Assembly: GCF_002874535.1 (NCBI RefSeq)
Contig: NZ_CP025025.1
Span: 1,659,526 to 1,723,525 of the forward strand
DNA: 64,000 bases
Reading direction: 5' to 3'
DNA from: Mesobacillus jeotgali
Lineage (GTDB): Bacteria > Bacillota > Bacilli > Bacillales > Cytobacillaceae
Position 1 is the stretch's first letter. Each line of letters starts with the position of its first letter. The translations under genes were made by a program, and so were the position numbers. Of this stretch, positions 1 through 7,986 are shown one piece after another. The notes beneath the pieces were generated by a model. That model did no database searches and had not been told where the DNA came from. It worked only from the letters and a program-made list of their open reading frames with translations.

Positions 1-306
1 ATCCAGGCAGTCCAATTCGACGATAGAGATAAGATGGTTGCTTTTTGCCAGGCGATTCAATATGCTTCGCCAATCAATTCCCATGTAACCGCACATCCTG
101 CTTATATGCCGGGATATGAGGATGATGTGATTATGGCTGCTGGTACATTCATCCAGGGAGCGAGTATTGAATTGACCGCTGATGGACCAATCAGACCGCC
201 TTATGTCGCCTATGTTCAGGGCGGCTTAACCTATTCCCATGTGAAGATGGCCGTTTGCATTGCCATCGATTCTTTAATCGAAAAAGGTTTAATTCTTATA
301 AAATAG
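1..306 (+). CDS. ynbB: YnbB-like PLP-dependent protein (methionine gamma-lyase/'aluminium resistance' family), C-terminal part
   Basis: The reading frame is open from the first base and ends at a TAG at 304-306, so only the last 101 residues are inside the window. The segment with IELTADGPIRPPY and YVQGGLTYSHVK is typical of the C-terminus of the YnbB family, which are PLP-fold enzymes resembling Cys/Met metabolism lyases and whose role is poorly defined. In Bacillus this gene sits directly upstream of glnRA, as here, and that synteny supports the name. The catalytic lysine lies outside the window. A strong terminator follows at 317-353, separating it from glnRA. Confidence 0.85.
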   Translation: MQAVQFDDRDKMVAFCQAIQYASPINSHVTAHPAYMPGYEDDVIMAAGTFIQGASIELTADGPIRPPYVAYVQGGLTYSHVKMAVCIAIDSLIEKGLILIK

Positions 307-316
307 GTAAATATAC

Positions 317-353
317 AACAGGACGCTTGCTAAATAAGTCCTGTTCTTTTTTT
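317..353 (+). terminator. Rho-independent terminator after ynbB
   Basis: An 8-bp perfect stem (AACAGGAC at 317-324 with GTCCTGTT at 338-345) is followed by CTTTTTTT. It isolates ynbB from the glnRA promoter that begins about 30 bp further on. Confidence 0.85.
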
Positions 354-364
354 ATGATTTTTCA

Positions 365-404
365 TGTTAGATAATCTTACATTAGATTGACATTATACCT
401 TACA
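365..404 (+). promoter_or_regulatory. Two GlnR/TnrA operators of the glnRA promoter
   Basis: The box at 365-381 (TGTTAGATAATCTTACA) matches the GlnR/TnrA consensus TGTNAN7TNACA exactly. A second, weaker box at 388-404 starts TGACA, ends TTACA and overlaps the -35 hexamer. Two tandem boxes, one upstream of and one on the -35, is the arrangement known at B. subtilis glnRA, where GlnR autorepresses under nitrogen excess. The sequence match is observed; the regulation is inferred from the family. Confidence 0.9.
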
Positions 405-415
405 TTGAATATAAT
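387..415 (+). promoter_or_regulatory. SigA promoter of glnRA
   Basis: TTGACA (387-392), a 17-bp spacer and TATAAT (410-415) make a perfect consensus promoter. The -35 lies inside the second GlnR box, which fits repression by blocking polymerase. Confidence 0.92.
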
Positions 416-449
416 GAGATTATCTTAAAAGGAAGGAGGAGAAATCAAA

Positions 450-854
450 ATGGGCGGAAGTGAAATTCGCCGGAATATGCCTCTCTTCAGCATAGGGATT
501 GTCATGCAGCTGACAGATTTAACCGCAAGGCAAATCCGTTACTATGAAGAGCATGAATTGATTTCTCCGGCAAGAACAGAGGGCAATAAACGACTCTTTT
601 CCTTAAACGATATTGACAAGCTCCTCGAGATCAAAGATTTGATCGACCAGGGAGTCAACATGGCAGGCATTAAGCAAATTTTTAATGTTAAACAACAGAC
701 AGCCATTAGTGCTGCTGAGAAAAAACAAGCTGAAAAAACGAGACGTGAGCTATCTGATGCAGATTTGCGAAAATTGCTTCGCAAGGAACTACAGCAGGCA
801 GGACGCTTTAACCGATCTGGCAATCACGGAGACATGTCGAGATTTTTTCATTAG
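450..854 (+). CDS. glnR: GlnR, MerR-family repressor of glutamine synthetase
   Basis: A 134-residue MerR-type regulator. The N-terminal winged helix has the motif [20 protein letters not shown] (residues about 25-44), and the C-terminal tail is short and basic, as in GlnR proteins (about 135 aa), where the tail senses feedback-inhibited glutamine synthetase. The start is set by the site AAGGAAGGAGGAG at 429-441, 8 bp before the ATG. It is the first gene of a two-gene operon with glnA, 44 bp upstream of it, and its own promoter carries two GlnR boxes, so autorepression is expected. No truncation is seen. Confidence 0.96.
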   Translation: MGGSEIRRNMPLFSIGIVMQLTDLTARQIRYYEEHELISPARTEGNKRLFSLNDIDKLLEIKDLIDQGVNMAGIKQIFNVKQQTAISAAEKKQAEKTRRELSDADLRKLLRKELQQAGRFNRSGNHGDMSRFFH

Positions 855-898
855 TAATCCAAATATCTATCTTTAAAAATCTAGGAGGAACTTTAACA

Positions 899-2239
899 AT
901 GGCTAAGACGTTTACGAGAGAAGACATTATCCGCTTATCAAAAGAAGAAAATGTAAAATTCATTCGCTTGCAGTTCACAGATATTTTAGGAACAATCAAG
1001 AACGTTGAAATCCCAATCAGCCAGCTTGAAAAAGCGCTTGATAACAAAATGATGTTCGACGGATCTTCTATCGAAGGCTTCGTTCGTATCGAAGAATCTG
1101 ATATGTACCTGATCCCTGATTTGGATACATGGGTAATCTTCCCTTGGACAGCTGAAAAAGGTAAGGTTGCACGTTTGATCTGTGATATTAAAAATGCTGA
1201 TGGCACACCATTTGCAGGTGACCCGCGCGGTAACCTGAAGCGTGTCCTGAAGGAAATGGAAGAGTTAGGCTTCACCAATTTCAACCTTGGACCGGAACCG
1301 GAATTCTTCCTGTTCAAGCTCGATGTGAATGGAGAGCCTACACTTGAATTGAATGACAATGGTGGTTACTTCGACCTTGCACCAACAGACCTTGGTGAAA
1401 ACTGCCGCCGCGATATCGTGCTTGAACTTGAAGAAATGGGCTTTGAAATCGAAGCATCTCACCATGAGGTTGCACCTGGACAGCACGAAATCGACTTTAA
1501 ATATGCAGATGCTCTAACAGCATGTGACCAAATCCAGACTTTCAAGCTTGTTGTAAAAACTATTGCACGTAAACACGGCTTGCACGCTACATTCATGCCT
1601 AAGCCATTGTTCGGTGTTAACGGCTCAGGAATGCACTGTAACATGTCATTGTTCCGCAACGGCGAGAACTCATTCTATGATCCATCCGATAAGAAACTTG
1701 AGCTAAGCGAAACTGCCTACCAGTTCATCGCTGGAACACTTAAGCACGCATCTGGATTTACAGCTGTAACAAACCCAACTGTAAACTCTTATAAGCGTCT
1801 CGTTCCTGGTTATGAAGCGCCTTGCTACGTTGCATGGTCTGCAAAGAACCGTTCACCATTGATCCGAATCCCTGCATCACGCGGCATGAGCACACGTGTA
1901 GAAGTCCGCAGCGTTGACCCTGCAGCAAACCCATACCTTGCAATGGCAGTATTGCTTGCAGCAGGTCTTGACGGAATCAAGAACAAATTGACTCCTCCTG
2001 CATCAGTAGACCGCAACATCTATGTGATGAACAAGGAAGAGCGTGTTGAAGAAGGAATTGATGATCTGCCACCAACATTGGCAGCAGCTCTTGACCAGCT
2101 GAAAAAGAACGAAGTAATCAGCGCAGCTCTTGGCGACCATATCCTCGAACACTTCATCGAAGCAAAAGAGATCGAATGGGATATGTTCAGAACTCAGGTT
2201 CACCCATGGGAGCGCGAGCAGTATATGAGCATGTATTAA
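899..2239 (+). CDS. glnA: Type I glutamine synthetase
   Basis: A 446-residue GSI-alpha enzyme making glutamine from glutamate, ammonia and ATP. Visible family motifs are the latch region with [10 protein letters not shown] (around residue 55), the Glu-flap/ATP segments with [11 protein letters not shown] and [17 protein letters not shown], and [20 protein letters not shown] near the active site. The length is normal for Gram-positive GSI-alpha, which lacks the adenylylation insert. AGGAGG at 883-888 precedes the ATG. It is cotranscribed with glnR, and a terminator follows at 2251-2287. In Bacillus the feedback-inhibited enzyme also acts as a chaperone-like activator of GlnR and an inhibitor of TnrA; that role is known for the family, not shown here. 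Confidence 0.98.
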   Translation: MAKTFTREDIIRLSKEENVKFIRLQFTDILGTIKNVEIPISQLEKALDNKMMFDGSSIEGFVRIEESDMYLIPDLDTWVIFPWTAEKGKVARLICDIKNADGTPFAGDPRGNLKRVLKEMEELGFTNFNLGPEPEFFLFKLDVNGEPTLELNDNGGYFDLAPTDLGENCRRDIVLELEEMGFEIEASHHEVAPGQHEIDFKYADALTACDQIQTFKLVVKTIARKHGLHATFMPKPLFGVNGSGMHCNMSLFRNGENSFYDPSDKKLELSETAYQFIAGTLKHASGFTAVTNPTVNSYKRLVPGYEAPCYVAWSAKNRSPLIRIPASRGMSTRVEVRSVDPAANPYLAMAVLLAAGLDGIKNKLTPPASVDRNIYVMNKEERVEEGIDDLPPTLAAALDQLKKNEVISAALGDHILEHFIEAKEIEWDMFRTQVHPWEREQYMSMY

Positions 2240-2250
2240 TAGAAAAGAAA

Positions 2251-2287
2251 GGGCCTCTTGATTGCGATTGCGATCAAGGGGTCTTTT
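2251..2287 (+). terminator. Terminator after glnA
   Basis: An inverted repeat (CTCTTGAT at 2255-2262 against ATCAAGGG, allowing a G-T pair, extended by GGCC/GGTC) with the loop TGCGATTGCG is followed by TCTTTTTAT. It closes the glnRA operon. Confidence 0.75.
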
Positions 2288-2369
2288 TATGTAAAGAGTG
2301 AAAGAGGGAACATAATCCCTGGATTATAGTTCATTCAGCCCTTCTGACGCGGCGATAACTAAGAATAAT

Positions 2370-2600
2370 TTAATTATCATGATGAAAGCTTCGGTTATCA
2401 CTAAGCTTGGCTATTATCACGACGAAAGCTTCGGTTATCACTACGGTTTAGACCATAATCTCGACGAAAACTTCGATCATCACTACGGTTTTGACGATTA
2501 TCACTACGGAATCTGCGTTAATCACTACGCTTTTTCCTATTATCACTACGAAATCCTCCAGAATCACTACGAAATACATCAGAATCACTACTTTTTCCAT
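2370..2600. repeat. Degenerate 21-bp tandem array (A), unit like TATCACTACGAAA
   Basis: The core ATCAC(TACG) recurs at 2376, 2397, 2416, 2437, 2458 (degenerate), 2479, 2500, 2521, 2542, 2563 and 2584. All steps are 21 bp except one of 19. Units differ in between, so this is not a simple satellite and has no CRISPR-like identical repeats. It fills the gap between the glnA terminator and the paaK promoter. Because 21 is a multiple of three it stays open as a His/Tyr-rich frame, which I do not believe is a gene: there is no ribosome site and no family resemblance. Function unknown; 21 bp is two helical turns. Confidence 0.85.
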
Positions 2601-2649
2601 CCAATGGTAAAAAATCTGAAACTAAATATTAAAATTTTCAGAAAAATAA

Positions 2650-2733
2650 TTGACTTTTTCCTATATACACGTTATCTTTGTTTTAAAATATATAACACTT
2701 TTATTGTGTTACGGTTATATAACGTTATATAAA
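2650..2733 (+). promoter_or_regulatory. paaK promoter region with palindromic operator
   Basis: A perfect 18-bp palindrome, TTATATAACGTTATATAA, lies at 2715-2732. Just upstream TAACAC (2693-2698) and GTGTTA (2706-2711) form a second inverted repeat. Possible promoters are TTGACT (2650-2655)-17 bp-TATCTT (2673-2678), or TTGTGT (2704-2709) with TATAAA (2728-2733), in which case the palindrome would sit between -35 and -10. The core ATATAACGTTATAT recurs exactly at the transporter promoter near 18.37 kb. PaaX, encoded nearby, is the obvious candidate ligand, but an unlinked TetR-type repressor is also possible. Confidence 0.65.
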
Positions 2734-2764
2734 TAAAATTTTATGTAATACAGGGGGCGGAATC

Positions 2765-4090
2765 TTGATTTTACATGAAATCGAAACAAGTAGTCGTGAG
2801 TTCATAGAAGAAATTCAACTCCGAAGACTCAAGACAGTAGTTGAGAAGGTCGCTCAAAGGGTGCCATTTTACAAGAAGAAGTTTGAAAGCACCAATTTTT
2901 CTCCTGAAATGCTAAATAGTCTTGAAGATTTGGAAGCGCTTCCTTTTACGGATAAGCAGGACCTTCGGGATCACTATCCATTCGGGTTGTTCGCTGTTCC
3001 GCAAAGTGAATTGGTCAGGGTACACGCTTCATCGGGAACAAGCGGCAAGCCGACAGTGGTTGGCTATACCCAGAAGGATATTGAAATGTGGGGAGAGATT
3101 GTCGCCCGGGCGATTGCTCTTGGTGGAGGTGAGCCGGGCAATTTCCTTCACAATGCTTATGGTTATGGCCTTTTCACAGGTGGATTGGGACTGCATTACG
3201 GAAGTGAACAGTTAGGCATGGTTACAGTACCCGTTTCCGGCGGGAACACCCAGAGACAAATCATGTTGATTGAAGATTTTAAACCGCAAGTCATATGCGG
3301 GACTCCTTCTTACATTTTGAATATCGCTGAAACAATGGAGGAAATGGGTAAGGGCCCTCGCAATACTTCATTGAAGTACGGTATTTTCGGTGCTGAGCCT
3401 TGGTCCGAAGAAATGAGAAAGACGCTCGAAGAAAAGCTGGGGATCAAGGCATGTGATATTTACGGGCTGAGCGAAGTGATCGGGCCTGGTGTCGCAAGTG
3501 AATGCCACGAAGCACAGGCCGGGCTCCATGTTGCCGAGGATCATTTCTATGTTGAAGTCATTGATCCTGAAACTTTAAAACCGGTATCTGAGGGTGAAGA
3601 GGGGGAACTGGTTTTCACCAGCCTTACGAAGGAAGCATTTCCGGTCATCCGCTATCGGACGGGGGATATCGCTTCCCTGACGAAGGAAAAATGCACCTGC
3701 GGACGGACGACGGTGAGAATGTCACGAGTCAAAGGACGAATTGATGACATGCTGATTATCAATGGAGTCAATGTGTTTCCGTCACAGATTGAACATTGTC
3801 TGCTGGCAGTACCTGAACTTGCCCCGCATTACCAGATTCAAATTTTACAGAAGCGCACGTTAAAGGTGCTTGAGCTGCATGTTGAGATGAATGAGGAATA
3901 TTTCACGATGATCGGTGAGGATCCTATTTCAGACTCTGTTTACCAGCTGGAGCAGGGGATTCAAACACTGTTAAAAAGCCAGTGTCTGATTTCAATGGAG
4001 GTGCGTGTGCATCGCCCGAAAACAATCCCGCGCTCAGAAGGCAAGGCAGTAAGGATTGTTGATAAAACAAAGGAACCAATTGGATCTTAA
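2765..4090 (+). CDS. paaK: Phenylacetate-CoA ligase
   Basis: A 441-residue adenylate-forming enzyme converting phenylacetate, ATP and CoA to phenylacetyl-CoA, the entry step of the aerobic hybrid pathway. Family signatures are the phosphate loop HASSGTSGKPTVVGYT (about residue 90), DIYGLSEVIGPGVASEC (about 236), a YRTGD motif and a zinc-binding-like CTCGR segment seen in PaaK proteins, and the C-terminal MINGVNVFPSQIE-like hinge (here IINGVNVFPSQIE). The start is a TTG at 2765 after GGGGGCGG (2752-2760). It is the first gene of the paa operon, 21 bp before paaA, and is preceded by a palindromic operator. Length and motifs are normal. Confidence 0.96.
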   Translation: MILHEIETSSREFIEEIQLRRLKTVVEKVAQRVPFYKKKFESTNFSPEMLNSLEDLEALPFTDKQDLRDHYPFGLFAVPQSELVRVHASSGTSGKPTVVGYTQKDIEMWGEIVARAIALGGGEPGNFLHNAYGYGLFTGGLGLHYGSEQLGMVTVPVSGGNTQRQIMLIEDFKPQVICGTPSYILNIAETMEEMGKGPRNTSLKYGIFGAEPWSEEMRKTLEEKLGIKACDIYGLSEVIGPGVASECHEAQAGLHVAEDHFYVEVIDPETLKPVSEGEEGELVFTSLTKEAFPVIRYRTGDIASLTKEKCTCGRTTVRMSRVKGRIDDMLIINGVNVFPSQIEHCLLAVPELAPHYQIQILQKRTLKVLELHVEMNEEYFTMIGEDPISDSVYQLEQGIQTLLKSQCLISMEVRVHRPKTIPRSEGKAVRIVDKTKEPIGS

Positions 4091-4111
4091 AACCTAAGGA
4101 GGTAAGGCAGC

Positions 4112-5071
4112 ATGGAAAACACAATTTCCTTCGACCAGCTGAGTGAAGAAGCTAAATATGAGCATTTCATGAAGCGAATCGAAGCTGGCGATAAAATCGA
4201 GGCAGAAGACTGGATGCCGGATGACTATCGAATGACGTTGATCAAGCTTATTTCAATGCATGGCATCAGTGAGATAATGGGTGCTCTCCCAGAAAAGGAG
4301 TGGGTGCCCAAGGCTCCTTCTTTGAAAAGAAAGCTGGGTATCATGGCCAAGGTGCAGGATGAAATGGGACACGGCCAACTGTTGTTAAGGGTGGCTGAGG
4401 ATTTGATGAAGCCGCTCGGAAAATCACGTGAGAACATCATCGAGGATTTGCTTTCAGGCGACTTGAAATTCCACAATGTTTTCCATATGGAAGCAAAAAC
4501 ATGGGGAGATGCTGGATTGATTGGCTGGCTTGTTGATGGTGCAGCGATCATCTCCCAGACGAATATGCTGGATGCTTCATATGGCCCATACGCAAGAGCT
4601 TTGAAGCGAATCTGTGCCGAGGAGGTTTTCCACGCCCAGCATGGAGAGGCGATCATCATGGCGCTTGCAGAAGGAACAGACGAGCAGAAAGCGATGATCC
4701 AGGATTCGTTAGACCGCTGGTGGGAAGCGCTTCTTATGTTCTTCGGTCCAGCAGATGCGTCTACTACTGGAACTTCCAAACAGGATACAACCATCAAATA
4801 TGGAATCAGGACGAAAACAAACGAGGAGCTCCGCCAGGACTTTTTCACGAAATATATTCCAAGGGTCCTGTCGCTTGGTTTGAAGCTGCCGGATGAAACG
4901 ATGCATTTTGACCAGGAGTCAGGCATGTGGCAATACAAGCAGCCAGATTGGAGCAAGTTCAAGCAAATCATCAAGAACAATGGCCCAAAATCTAAGGAAC
5001 GGTTAAGGCTAAGGGAGATTTCTTACAGTAACAATAAGTGGGTCATCGACGCACTGAGCGTTAAAGCATAA
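4112..5071 (+). CDS. paaA: Phenylacetyl-CoA 1,2-epoxidase, catalytic subunit PaaA
   Basis: A 319-residue ferritin-like di-iron oxygenase subunit. It epoxidises the ring of phenylacetyl-CoA together with PaaC (structural partner), PaaB and a reductase. Two ExxH iron-ligand motifs are visible: DEMGHGQ (about residue 84) and AEEVFHAQHGEA (about 170). Length fits PaaA (about 310-330 aa). AAGGAGGTAAG precedes the ATG. It follows paaK by 21 bp and is followed by paaB, C and D in canonical order. No PaaE-type reductase is found in this window, so electrons must come from a reductase encoded elsewhere or from another partner. Confidence 0.96.
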   Translation: MENTISFDQLSEEAKYEHFMKRIEAGDKIEAEDWMPDDYRMTLIKLISMHGISEIMGALPEKEWVPKAPSLKRKLGIMAKVQDEMGHGQLLLRVAEDLMKPLGKSRENIIEDLLSGDLKFHNVFHMEAKTWGDAGLIGWLVDGAAIISQTNMLDASYGPYARALKRICAEEVFHAQHGEAIIMALAEGTDEQKAMIQDSLDRWWEALLMFFGPADASTTGTSKQDTTIKYGIRTKTNEELRQDFFTKYIPRVLSLGLKLPDETMHFDQESGMWQYKQPDWSKFKQIIKNNGPKSKERLRLREISYSNNKWVIDALSVKA

Positions 5072-5117
5072 GCTTCAGGGGACAACTGTCCCGGAATATC
5101 ACAGGAGAGGAGAGAAA

Positions 5118-5468
5118 ATGATGTCTGGGAATGGATTTTATCAGGAATTTGAAGTGTTCAGCAAAAGGACTGCTACTTCTCCGATGCAGTACCAGTTCTC
5201 ATTGCTGGCACCGAACCATGAGCTAGCTCTTGTGATGGCACAGGAAAATTTCATGCGACGCGAACCGGTTGCAGATATTTGGGTCGTCAAACGTGACGAT
5301 ATCAGGAAAATGTCGCTTGAAGAGCGCCAAACATTGCAAAGGCTCGATAACAAAGATTACCGCAATACAAAAGGCTATGGCTATTTGAAAAAGAAATGGC
5401 GCCACTACGAGCAGGAAATGCTTGATGAAAAAGAGATTTTGTCATGGGGAGGGAAACAGGAGAAATGA
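5118..5468 (+). CDS. paaB: Phenylacetyl-CoA epoxidase subunit PaaB
   Basis: A 116-residue PaaB-type subunit of the multicomponent epoxidase. The N-terminal YQEFEVFSKRT segment and the central ALVMAQENFMRREPVADIWV are typical of the family, in which PaaB bridges PaaAC heterodimers. The C-terminal tail is longer and more charged than in the proteobacterial protein (about 95 aa). AGGAGAG lies before tandem ATG codons at 5118 and 5121; either could start. Its TGA stop overlaps the paaC start in ATGA at 5465-5468, which implies translational coupling. Confidence 0.94.
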   Translation: MMSGNGFYQEFEVFSKRTATSPMQYQFSLLAPNHELALVMAQENFMRREPVADIWVVKRDDIRKMSLEERQTLQRLDNKDYRNTKGYGYLKKKWRHYEQEMLDEKEILSWGGKQEK

Positions 5469-6283
5469 AATATGAACTTGAAGATGCGTTGAAAAATGAA
5501 GCCCTTCGCGACGCTGCAGTTGAGCTCCTGTTCCAGCTTGCGGATGATGATTTCATGATCGCCTACCGTGGTTCCGAGTGGCTTGGACTCGCCCCTCATA
5601 TTGAAGAGGACGTCGCTTTTTCTTCAATCAGCCAGGATACGATGGGCCATGCGGCTATGTTTTATCAGCTTCTAAGCGACTTGGGAGCGGGTGATCCAGA
5701 CCAACTCGCACATGCAAGGCCAGCAGCGGAACGAAAGAATGCGAGTTTACTAGAAAAAGTGAACGGCCCGGGTACGTATTTGACTGAGCCGCATTATGAC
5801 TGGGCTTTCACGATAGTGAGAAATTATTTTTACGCTCAGGCCAAGAAAGTGAAAATGGAATCACTGAAGAATACATCATACCAGCCATTGGCTGAAGCTG
5901 CAGTAAAGATCAATATGGAACTTTATTACCATTTACTGCATTGGAAGACGTGGTTCTCCCAGCTTGTGAGTGCCGGGGGAGAAGCGAGGACAAGAATGGA
6001 AACCGCGATGGAAAAGGTTTTCGATGACCTTGAAGGGTTGTTCTCCATGGGATCCCATGGAGATGAAATCACGAAGCATAATTTGATAGATTCAGAGGAA
6101 ACTTTGAGGACGAAATGGATACAAATGATGTCACCTGTTTTCGAATCCCTGGAGCTCAAGATGCCAGATCAATTCAGGATGAAGAGCGGAAATGGACGAA
6201 ACGGCGAGCATACATCCGATTTGAAAGCTGCTCTTGATACATTAGGTGAGGTCTATAACTTCGATCCGGCAGCGAGCTGGTGA
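5465..6283 (+). CDS. paaC: Phenylacetyl-CoA epoxidase structural subunit PaaC
   Basis: A 272-residue ferritin-like partner of PaaA. Recognisable segments are DDDFMIAYRGSEWLGLAPHIEED (described as motif at residues about 25-47), DTMGHAAMFYQLL and the C-terminal WIQMMSPVFESLELKMPD. The frame is also open to an ATG at 5444, but 5465 is preferred because CAGGAGAA (5456-5463) precedes it and the ATGA overlap with the paaB stop is the common coupling arrangement. It is followed 6 bp later by paaD. PaaC is known to be non-catalytic but required to bind substrate and stabilise PaaA. Confidence 0.95.
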   Translation: MKYELEDALKNEALRDAAVELLFQLADDDFMIAYRGSEWLGLAPHIEEDVAFSSISQDTMGHAAMFYQLLSDLGAGDPDQLAHARPAAERKNASLLEKVNGPGTYLTEPHYDWAFTIVRNYFYAQAKKVKMESLKNTSYQPLAEAAVKINMELYYHLLHWKTWFSQLVSAGGEARTRMETAMEKVFDDLEGLFSMGSHGDEITKHNLIDSEETLRTKWIQMMSPVFESLELKMPDQFRMKSGNGRNGEHTSDLKAALDTLGEVYNFDPAASW

Positions 6284-6289
6284 TGATAG

Positions 6290-6772
6290 ATGCTGAGAGA
6301 AAAAATCATCGAAGCGTTGCAAACTGTCAAAGACCCTGAGATCGACAGTGTATCGATTATCGAACTGGGCATGATTGAGGAACTCGAAATCCATCAGGAT
6401 GGCGTCTTGATCAAACTATTGCCGACCTTCATGGGCTGCCCAGCACTAGATATCATCAAAAACAATGTTGTCAAAGCGGTATCATCCGTTGACGGAGTTG
6501 ATAGAGTTGATGTGAAATTCATCTTCCATCCGCCATGGACATCAGATCGGGTAACTGATTTGGGCAGGGAAAAGCTGAAGGAATTCGGCATCGCCCCGCC
6601 GCCGAGGCATATTGAGGAAACTGGTGAGTGGCAGGCCGATTGCCCTTATTGCGGCTCCACCTATACGACAATGGAAAACCTCTTTGGCCCAACTGCATGC
6701 CGCAGCATTTTATACTGCAAATCGTGCAAAAATCCATTCGAGGCAATGAAACCAGTATCAACTTTGATGTGA
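6290..6772 (+). CDS. paaD: PaaD, Fe-S maturation-like component of the epoxidase
   Basis: A 160-residue PaaD/DUF59 (MIP18-like) protein. The N-terminal VKDPEIDSVSIIELGMI is the hallmark of the family. The C-terminal CPYCGSTYT ... YCKSCKNPF holds two CxxC pairs likely to bind zinc or an Fe-S cluster. PaaD is required for an active epoxidase in other bacteria, probably for Fe-S assembly of the reductase. The ribosome site is weak, and the gene starts 6 bp after the paaC stop, so coupling is likely. That paaD is kept although no paaE is present nearby is noteworthy. Confidence 0.94.
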   Translation: MLREKIIEALQTVKDPEIDSVSIIELGMIEELEIHQDGVLIKLLPTFMGCPALDIIKNNVVKAVSSVDGVDRVDVKFIFHPPWTSDRVTDLGREKLKEFGIAPPPRHIEETGEWQADCPYCGSTYTTMENLFGPTACRSILYCKSCKNPFEAMKPVSTLM

Positions 6773-6805
6773 CGCCAAAGTCGAAAAAAATGATTCTTGG
6801 TGTCA
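6770..6805 (+). other. Long-loop inverted repeat between paaD and the EthD-like gene
   Basis: TGACGCCAA (6770-6778) can pair with TTGGTGTCA (6797-6805), with one G-U, around an 18-nt A-rich loop. No T-run follows, so it is not a clear terminator. It begins at the paaD stop codon and could act as a 3'-end stabiliser or processing site. The remaining gap to 6890 is AT-rich and holds a possible TATAAT at about 6859-6864. Confidence 0.35.
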
Positions 6806-6890
6806 TATTAATTGATTAATAGCTTCAAGAAATAACGCATATATTCAATTTGGTCTATATAATTTTAATCAGAAAAGGGAGAGATTTTTA

Positions 6891-7199
6891 ATGGTAAAAC
6901 TAATCGCAATTTACAAGCATCCACAGGATAAAGAGGCATTTGATAAGCATTATTTCGAAACGCATGCTCCACTGACAGCGAAAATTCCTGGCCTCCGCAA
7001 AATGGAAGTGACACGCATCGTCGGCAGCCCAATGGGTGGAGAAGGCAAATATTATTTAATGTGCGAAATGTACTATGACGATCATGAAGCATTAAAAGCT
7101 GGGATGAAATCTGCTGAAGGCAAAGCTTCTGGAAAGGATGTTATGAGCTTTGCAGGTGATCTGGTCACGATGATGATCGGTGAAGAAGTGAATGAATAA
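6891..7199 (+). CDS. EthD-family small dimeric alpha/beta-barrel protein
   Basis: A 102-residue EthD-domain protein. The start MVKLIAIYKHPQDKEAFDKHY and the following ETHAPLTAKIPGL are the family signature (ferredoxin-like fold, dimeric barrel). Members occur in many aromatic-degradation operons, but their biochemical role is not settled; some help P450 systems, others resemble isomerases such as methylmuconolactone isomerase. AAAAGGGAGAG precedes the ATG. The 3' end overlaps the next gene by 8 bp (ATGAATAA), so the two are coupled. Given its place after paaD, a role on ring-opened or oxepin intermediates is a guess only. Confidence 0.85.
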   Translation: MVKLIAIYKHPQDKEAFDKHYFETHAPLTAKIPGLRKMEVTRIVGSPMGGEGKYYLMCEMYYDDHEALKAGMKSAEGKASGKDVMSFAGDLVTMMIGEEVNE

Positions 7200-7971
7200 A
7201 AATTATGAAATGATAGAAACGTCTGTAAAAGGCCAAGTCGGATTAATAGAGCTGAATCGCCCGAAGGTCCTCAATGCCCTGAACAGGCAAATGGTTTCCG
7301 AGGTGCTTTCTGCAATGGAAGCATACGACCAGGATGCCGACATAAAAGTGATCGTTCTCTCAGGCAAGGGCAGGGCTTTTGCTGCAGGCGCCGATATCGA
7401 TGAAATGATGAATGCTGACGCGGTCTCAATGGAAACGTTGAACCAGTTCACTGACTGGGACCGACTTGCCTGGATTAAAAAACCTGTCATCGGGGCTGTG
7501 CACGGGTTCGCGCTTGGCGGTGCCTTTGAATTGGCACTATGCTGCGATATGCTGTTTGCTGCCGAAAATGCGGAATTCGGGTTCCCTGAAGTCAATCTTG
7601 GTGTCATGCCTGGCGCAGGCGGAACACAAAGACTGACAAAGCTCGTTGGAAAAACAAAGGCGATGGAATGGATCCTTAGCGGCAAGCGCATTACTGCAAA
7701 AGAAGCTTTGCACCACGGTATCATCAATTCGACTTTTGCCGAGGAAGTACTGATGGAGGAAACGCTGAAATTTGCGGACACAATCGCAAAACAGGCCCCA
7801 ATTGCAGTTAGGCTGATCAAGGAATCCGTTTTGAAAGCAGTTGATTATCCTTTATATGAAGGCATGCAATATGAGCGCAAAAACTTCTATATGCTTTTTG
7901 CTACAGAAGATCAGAAGGAAGGCATGAGGGCTTTCAAGGAGAAACGGAAGCCGGATTTTAAAGGGAAATAA
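7192..7971 (+). CDS. paaF: Enoyl-CoA hydratase (PaaF-like)
   Basis: A 259-residue crotonase. Both general acid/base glutamates of hydratases are present: in FPEVNLGVMPGAGGTQRL and in GKTKAMEW. The oxyanion-hole segments are GRAFAAGADIDEM and GFALGGAFELALCCDM. In the paa pathway PaaF hydrates 2,3-dehydroadipyl-CoA. It overlaps the EthD-like gene by 8 bp and precedes the PaaG-like gene by 15 bp. A second true hydratase is at 12458-13234, so which one is PaaF and which serves another step cannot be decided from sequence. Confidence 0.88.
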   Translation: MNKNYEMIETSVKGQVGLIELNRPKVLNALNRQMVSEVLSAMEAYDQDADIKVIVLSGKGRAFAAGADIDEMMNADAVSMETLNQFTDWDRLAWIKKPVIGAVHGFALGGAFELALCCDMLFAAENAEFGFPEVNLGVMPGAGGTQRLTKLVGKTKAMEWILSGKRITAKEALHHGIINSTFAEEVLMEETLKFADTIAKQAPIAVRLIKESVLKAVDYPLYEGMQYERKNFYMLFATEDQKEGMRAFKEKRKPDFKGK

Positions 7972-7986
7972 GGGGGGTACATAGCT

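Noticed and set aside
2379-2732. A 117-codon open frame rich in His and Tyr
   Set aside because: It is a by-product of the 21-bp array (a multiple of three), has no ribosome site, and runs through the paaK promoter and operator.
7203-7820. Long antisense open frames opposite catabolic genes (also 4225-4980, 19609-20370 and 12550-13029, minus strand)
   Set aside because: They mirror GC-rich codons of well-identified genes, lack ribosome sites and show no family motifs.
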